Of a stretch of 64,000 nucleotides of DNA, positions 63,723 through 64,000 are shown in pieces. The position numbers and the translations under genes were made by a program. The DNA is taken from NCBI RefSeq assembly GCF_002929305.1, contig NZ_PJIO01000013.1, forward strand, positions 51,188 through 115,187, in the 5' to 3' direction. The notes under the pieces are model-generated. The model searched no databases. It was not told the origin of the DNA and saw only the letters and a program-made list of their open reading frames with translations. Source of the stretch: Arthrobacter sp. GMC3 (lineage in GTDB: Bacteria; Actinomycetota; Actinomycetes; Actinomycetales; Micrococcaceae). Positions within the stretch are counted from its first letter, which is position 1; each line of letters opens with the position of its first letter.

Positions 63723-63926
63723 TCATCTAGCCTACGTCTTGTAGCCACGCCCCAGAGGCGGTGGCTGGCAAACATCACTCCTCAACTCCCCACAGTGGCC
63801 ACGAAGGTCCTCAGGTTGACCGAATCCCAGCACGCTACCGCGGTGCCGAATGACGGGGGTTGTTAAAGTGGTGTGGCCTCCTGGTGGGGAGGCCGTGGTC
63901 GGTTGATGGTGGTTGTTTAAGTGAGG

Positions 63927-63956
63927 GAGGCCCCGCACCGTGTGGTGTGGGGCCTC
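63927..63956 (-). terminator. Hairpin after the 5S rRNA gene
   Basis: GAGGCCCCGCAC (63927-63938) pairs with GTGTGGGGCCTC (63945-63956), one wobble. It lies 16 bp downstream of the 5S rRNA end on the minus strand and is the likely rRNA operon terminator, although the following T-run is weak. Confidence 0.7.
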
Positions 63957-63971
63957 GACCTGTTTACTGTT

Positions 63972-64000
63972 TGTCCGGCGGTGTCCTACTCTCCCACATC
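63972..64000 (-). rRNA. rrf: 5S ribosomal RNA, 3' end (partial)
   Basis: Reading the minus strand, the last 29 bases of the window give GATGTGGGAGAGTAGGACA and then CCGCCGGACA, the conserved 3' end of actinobacterial 5S rRNA. The rest of the gene and the rRNA operon lie to the right of the window. Confidence 0.92.

Overview
The window is a chromosomal stretch of a high-GC Gram-positive bacterium. It is most likely a member of the Micrococcaceae close to Arthrobacter. The signs are GC-rich third codon positions, many 4-nt start/stop overlaps, frequent leaderless promoters, and the core block xerD - nudix - pyrG - recN - nadK - tlyA, typical of actinobacteria. The window ends on the right with the 3' end of a minus-strand 5S rRNA gene, so an rRNA operon lies just outside.

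Left part (0.3-22.6 kb) is well-packed metabolic DNA. It holds an ABC ATPase with a large membrane partner (0.3-2.7 kb); an SsuABC/TauABC-type importer with a sulfatase, probably for sulfate esters or sulfonates (2.8-7.1 kb); a DctA-type dicarboxylate symporter divergent from a CitA/DcuS-type two-component system (7.3-11.2 kb); a GntR regulator followed by the methylcitrate-cycle genes prpD, prpB and prpC (11.6-15.9 kb); a cupin and a Nudix protein that converge; and a chito-oligosaccharide-type ABC importer with a cytoplasmic GH20 hexosaminidase and an IclR regulator (17.0-22.6 kb).

Middle part (22.6-44.6 kb) is loosely packed accessory DNA. It has single genes, many small regulators with their divergent partners (TetR, MarR, XRE-cupin/MFS, XRE/methionine aminopeptidase), small membrane proteins, a truncated HAD gene, and several gene-poor stretches. 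I see no insertion sequence, prophage, CRISPR array or tRNA gene in it.

Right part (44.6-64 kb) starts with two divergent transcription units. The minus unit carries a fold-type III PLP D-amino acid dehydratase, a D-aminoacylase-type deacylase, a KDPG aldolase and a GntP permease. The plus unit carries a PfkB-type sugar kinase, an IclR regulator and RidA. Read together these give a complete predicted route from N-acetyl-D-glucosaminate (oxidised GlcNAc) through D-glucosaminate and 2-keto-3-deoxygluconate to pyruvate and glyceraldehyde 3-phosphate. With the chitobiose-type importer and GH20 enzyme in the same window, this suggests an oxidative chitin branch, and it is the most interesting hypothesis here. 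Next come a rhodanese and the core block. That block includes an unusual protein of about 740 residues with an Arg/Gly/Asp-rich repetitive N-terminal half, a TPR-like middle and an acidic tail.
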